From Sapria himalayana (taxonomy: Eukaryota > Streptophyta > Magnoliopsida > Malpighiales > Rafflesiaceae), in contig JAREIK010001328.1 of NCBI GenBank assembly GCA_029783825.1, positions 171,765 to 235,764 of the forward strand: a stretch of DNA of 64,000 nt, in the 5' to 3' direction. Position numbers and translations under genes: made by a program. Positions within the stretch are counted from its first letter, which is position 1, and each line of letters starts with the position of its first letter. The notes beneath the pieces are model-generated. The model was not told where the DNA came from and made no database searches. It was given only the letters and a program-made list of their open reading frames with translations. Shown here in pieces: positions 61,806 through 64,000 of this stretch.

Positions 61806-62640
61806 CTAGAGGTTTTAAATAGGTCATCACATGCTGGCATTACTCATTTTTTTGCAACATAGCATGGTGGAATTTTCTACCAGCCCAACAAGGCACTATG
61901 AGCACAGCAAAGTGCATTGCCATGCCCAACTATGTTGAACGACAATGATACACAGAATACGGAAGATTTTAAAATTTTAAATAATCTAATTTTTTTTATT
62001 TTGAATTTTAATTAACTTGTGATTTTAAAATTGTTAATATTTTGATATTTTTGCATTAGTTTATTCATTGTTATTCTAAATAATAAAAGTTAAATCATGA
62101 TTACTTTCTAGTTAGGAGATAAAATCATAATTTTGTTTAGATTCAATAATTTTGTAAGTAGAAGAGAGAGATTAGAGAGAGAATGAAGTTTAAAACACAT
62201 TTAATCACTCTATATGATATATTTGCCAAAAAGAAGAAGAGGTCATTGTGATAATCATCATCATGTGTTTCAGGCTGTTGGATTGAAATTTTTTTGTCCC
62301 GATGGACTTCTTTAATTTCACTGCCCGCTGGTTCCCACAGATGACAAATCAAACGTTGTTAGCACTTAGCACGATGATTGTAACATGTGTAATAACTTTA
62401 ACTGATTTGCTTTATCAACTATATGTTATAATTGTCTCCATTGATATTAATGTGTTCCATAAACTTAAATGATATTAGATTATCTTTGTTACATTGTAAA
62501 AGTTTTTTTTTTTGCTTTTTTTTTATTTTTTCTTGTTCTTCTAATTTTCTCCCTCAACAAAAACATTGAAAAAGTGCTATTAAAAAATTAGTTTCTTTTT
62601 ATGTCATCTTTTTTTACTATAAAGAACAAGAAAATAATTC
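61806..62640. other. No gene; possible hAT debris at the left
   Basis: 61830-61930 (CACATGCTGGCATTACTC ... CCAGCCCAACAAGGC) has the CATGGC/GCATG flavour of the hAT subterminal regions. The rest, including the short frame on the - strand at 62143-62352, shows nothing I recognise. Confidence 0.4.
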
Positions 62641-62655
62641 ATCACATACACTTGT

Positions 62656-62726
62656 GGTGTATGTGTGTGTGTGCATGTGTGTGAGTGAGTGAGTGTGTGT
62701 GTGCGTGTGTGCGTGTGCGCACGTGT
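62656..62726 (+). repeat. (GT)n/(GTGAGTGA) microsatellite
   Basis: TGTGTGTGT runs with GAGTGAGTGAG and GTGCGTGTGCGCACGTG interruptions. Confidence 0.9.
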
Positions 62727-62834
62727 TTCTTATGAAAGTTTTGCAACTTGAAAATAAAACTCAATTCACTTAGGTAGATGTTTTGATGGAAAGAAATATA
62801 TATATATATTTATATATGCTTACTTACATGCATG

Positions 62835-62835
<1 letters not shown>

Positions 62836-62869
<34 letters not shown>
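62836..62869 (+). repeat. (TG)n microsatellite
   Basis: About 16 uninterrupted TG dinucleotides following GCATGCATG. Confidence 0.95.
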
Positions 62870-63410
62870 TTTTCATAGATTTAAGGAGTAATTATGTGTA
62901 AATATGAATATAAAGTGCATATACATTTTGTAAGAGTTGTGTTTTACAAAGAATATTTTTTAAAATATATATATGAAGTGAAAATGTTAACGAATCATTT
63001 GGGTAATAATAAATGGGAAAATTATACTTGGTTTGGGAAAATGAATAATTAATGTTTAGTGGTACTAAGTTTAACAATTTTTTTGTCCCACTCAAACCTA
63101 GCTCATCTTATCTTTTGGGTCATTTATATATTTTGAGGGTCTGGGGTCGAAGAAGGCAAGATACTATTACTAACTATATTGTGTCACAACTATATAAAAA
63201 AAATTTATGTTTATGTATCCCAAATCAGAAATTATATTTGTTTTTTAAATTAAAAATAGTGATATTTCTTACAACAAATTGTAAAAATAATAATATCTTG
63301 GTGTATTGAAAATAATCAACCTAATTCTATCATTTGTCATAATATGTATGTATGTATGTATGTATGTAAAAAAATCAGCAACCCTCTTTTAAAAAATATA
63401 TAAAAGAAAG
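62870..63410. other. No gene recognised
   Basis: AT-rich sequence with a (TATG)n run at 63343-63366. The open frame at 63052-63309 has no recognisable motif. Confidence 0.5.
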
Positions 63411-63810
63411 ACTATGGGTAATGGGTTAGATCAGATAAGAATCCAACTTGCTTTTTATAAAAATCAAAAATATTTTATAATTTATATTTCTTATTTTTAA
63501 TTTTATATATATATATATATATATGTATTTATGTATGTATTTATATGTTCTATCTATATATTGTTTATATACAATATATATGTGGTAAGTATATGTATAT
63601 ATATACACACTATGGGTCAGATTAAATAGGAATCAACTTGCATTTTTATAAAAATCAAAAATATTATTTAATTTTTATTTTCTTATTTTTATATTATACA
63701 TATAAATAAATCATATATATATGATATATACAATATACATACATACTTACTTATATATATATATATATATATTGTGTGCATGTGTATATCTATATATATT
63801 GTGTTTGTGT
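63411..63810 (+). repeat. ~200-bp direct repeat with (TA)n tail
   Basis: CTATGGGTAATGGGTTAGAT ... CCAACTTG, then TTTTTATAAAAATCAAAAAT (63412-63480), recurs as CTATGGGTCAGATTAAATAG ... TCAACTTGC then the same TTTTTATAAAAATCAAAAAT (63610-63670). Each copy runs into TATTTTTATATTATA-type sequence and a (TA)n tract (63504-63524 and 63744-63772). Confidence 0.8.
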
Positions 63811-64000
63811 GTGCATATTTATTTATATATATAATTTATATATACGTATATATACAATGGATCTATATGCATACAGTATGTGTATTTATATGAACAATAT
63901 ATATCAAAAAAATAAAAACCATCCTGAAACGAAGTAATAGGGCATACTTTTCTTTTGATACCCGACTAAAGTTCTTTAAACTGATGAAAATGATGGAGAT

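Overview
This window is nuclear repeat DNA from a plant, most likely a flowering plant. The evidence is the pairing of Tnp2 and Transposase_24 (plant En/Spm CACTA) relics, a plant hAT transposase with a BED finger, and captured exon fragments of two ordinary nuclear genes: a COP1-interacting-protein-7-like gene and DNA topoisomerase II. I see no intact host gene, no rRNA or tRNA gene and no prokaryotic or organellar gene. The species cannot be named from the sequence.

Layout. (1) 1-9112 is a degenerate (TCTA)n array on the + strand. (2) 9113-39494 is an outer CACTA element. Its 5' end is intact, but its 3' end is cut about 60 bp short of the expected terminus. (3) Inside it, at 10382-33054, sits a complete 22.7-kb inner CACTA element of the same family, with 13-bp perfect terminal inverted repeats and a TTT/TTT target duplication. 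The inner element holds a 3.85-kb near-perfect tandem duplication (15936-23637), Transposase_24 relics on the - strand, a Tnp2 relic on the + strand that is interrupted by an hAT element (25184 to about 28720), and three tandem ~1.1-kb modules with intron-like triplet-rich cores (28975-32580). (4) After 33054 the outer element resumes. It carries the CIP7-like fragment (+), a tRNA-derived SINE candidate (-), the TOP2 fragment (-) and a second Transposase_24 relic (+). (5) 39495-52525 is a second tetranucleotide array on the opposite strand, (TAGA)n, with a ~1.1-kb higher-order repeat in its right part. (6) 52526-55440 is an inverted, broken copy of the same CACTA interior. (7) 55610-64000 is a mosaic of hAT relics, minisatellites, a short non-autonomous hAT inserted in a minisatellite, and AT/GT microsatellites.

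The history I infer is: a tetranucleotide array; CACTA insertion; insertion of a second, related CACTA into the first; internal duplication and hAT insertion; and a rearrangement that left array and CACTA sequence in inverted orientation on the right. No transposase here looks intact enough to be functional. The hAT transposase is the best preserved, with a 501-codon open stretch.

The many long open frames in the two arrays are a by-product of the repeat (TCT-ATC-TAT-CTA reads Ser-Ile-Tyr-Leu without stops) and are not genes.
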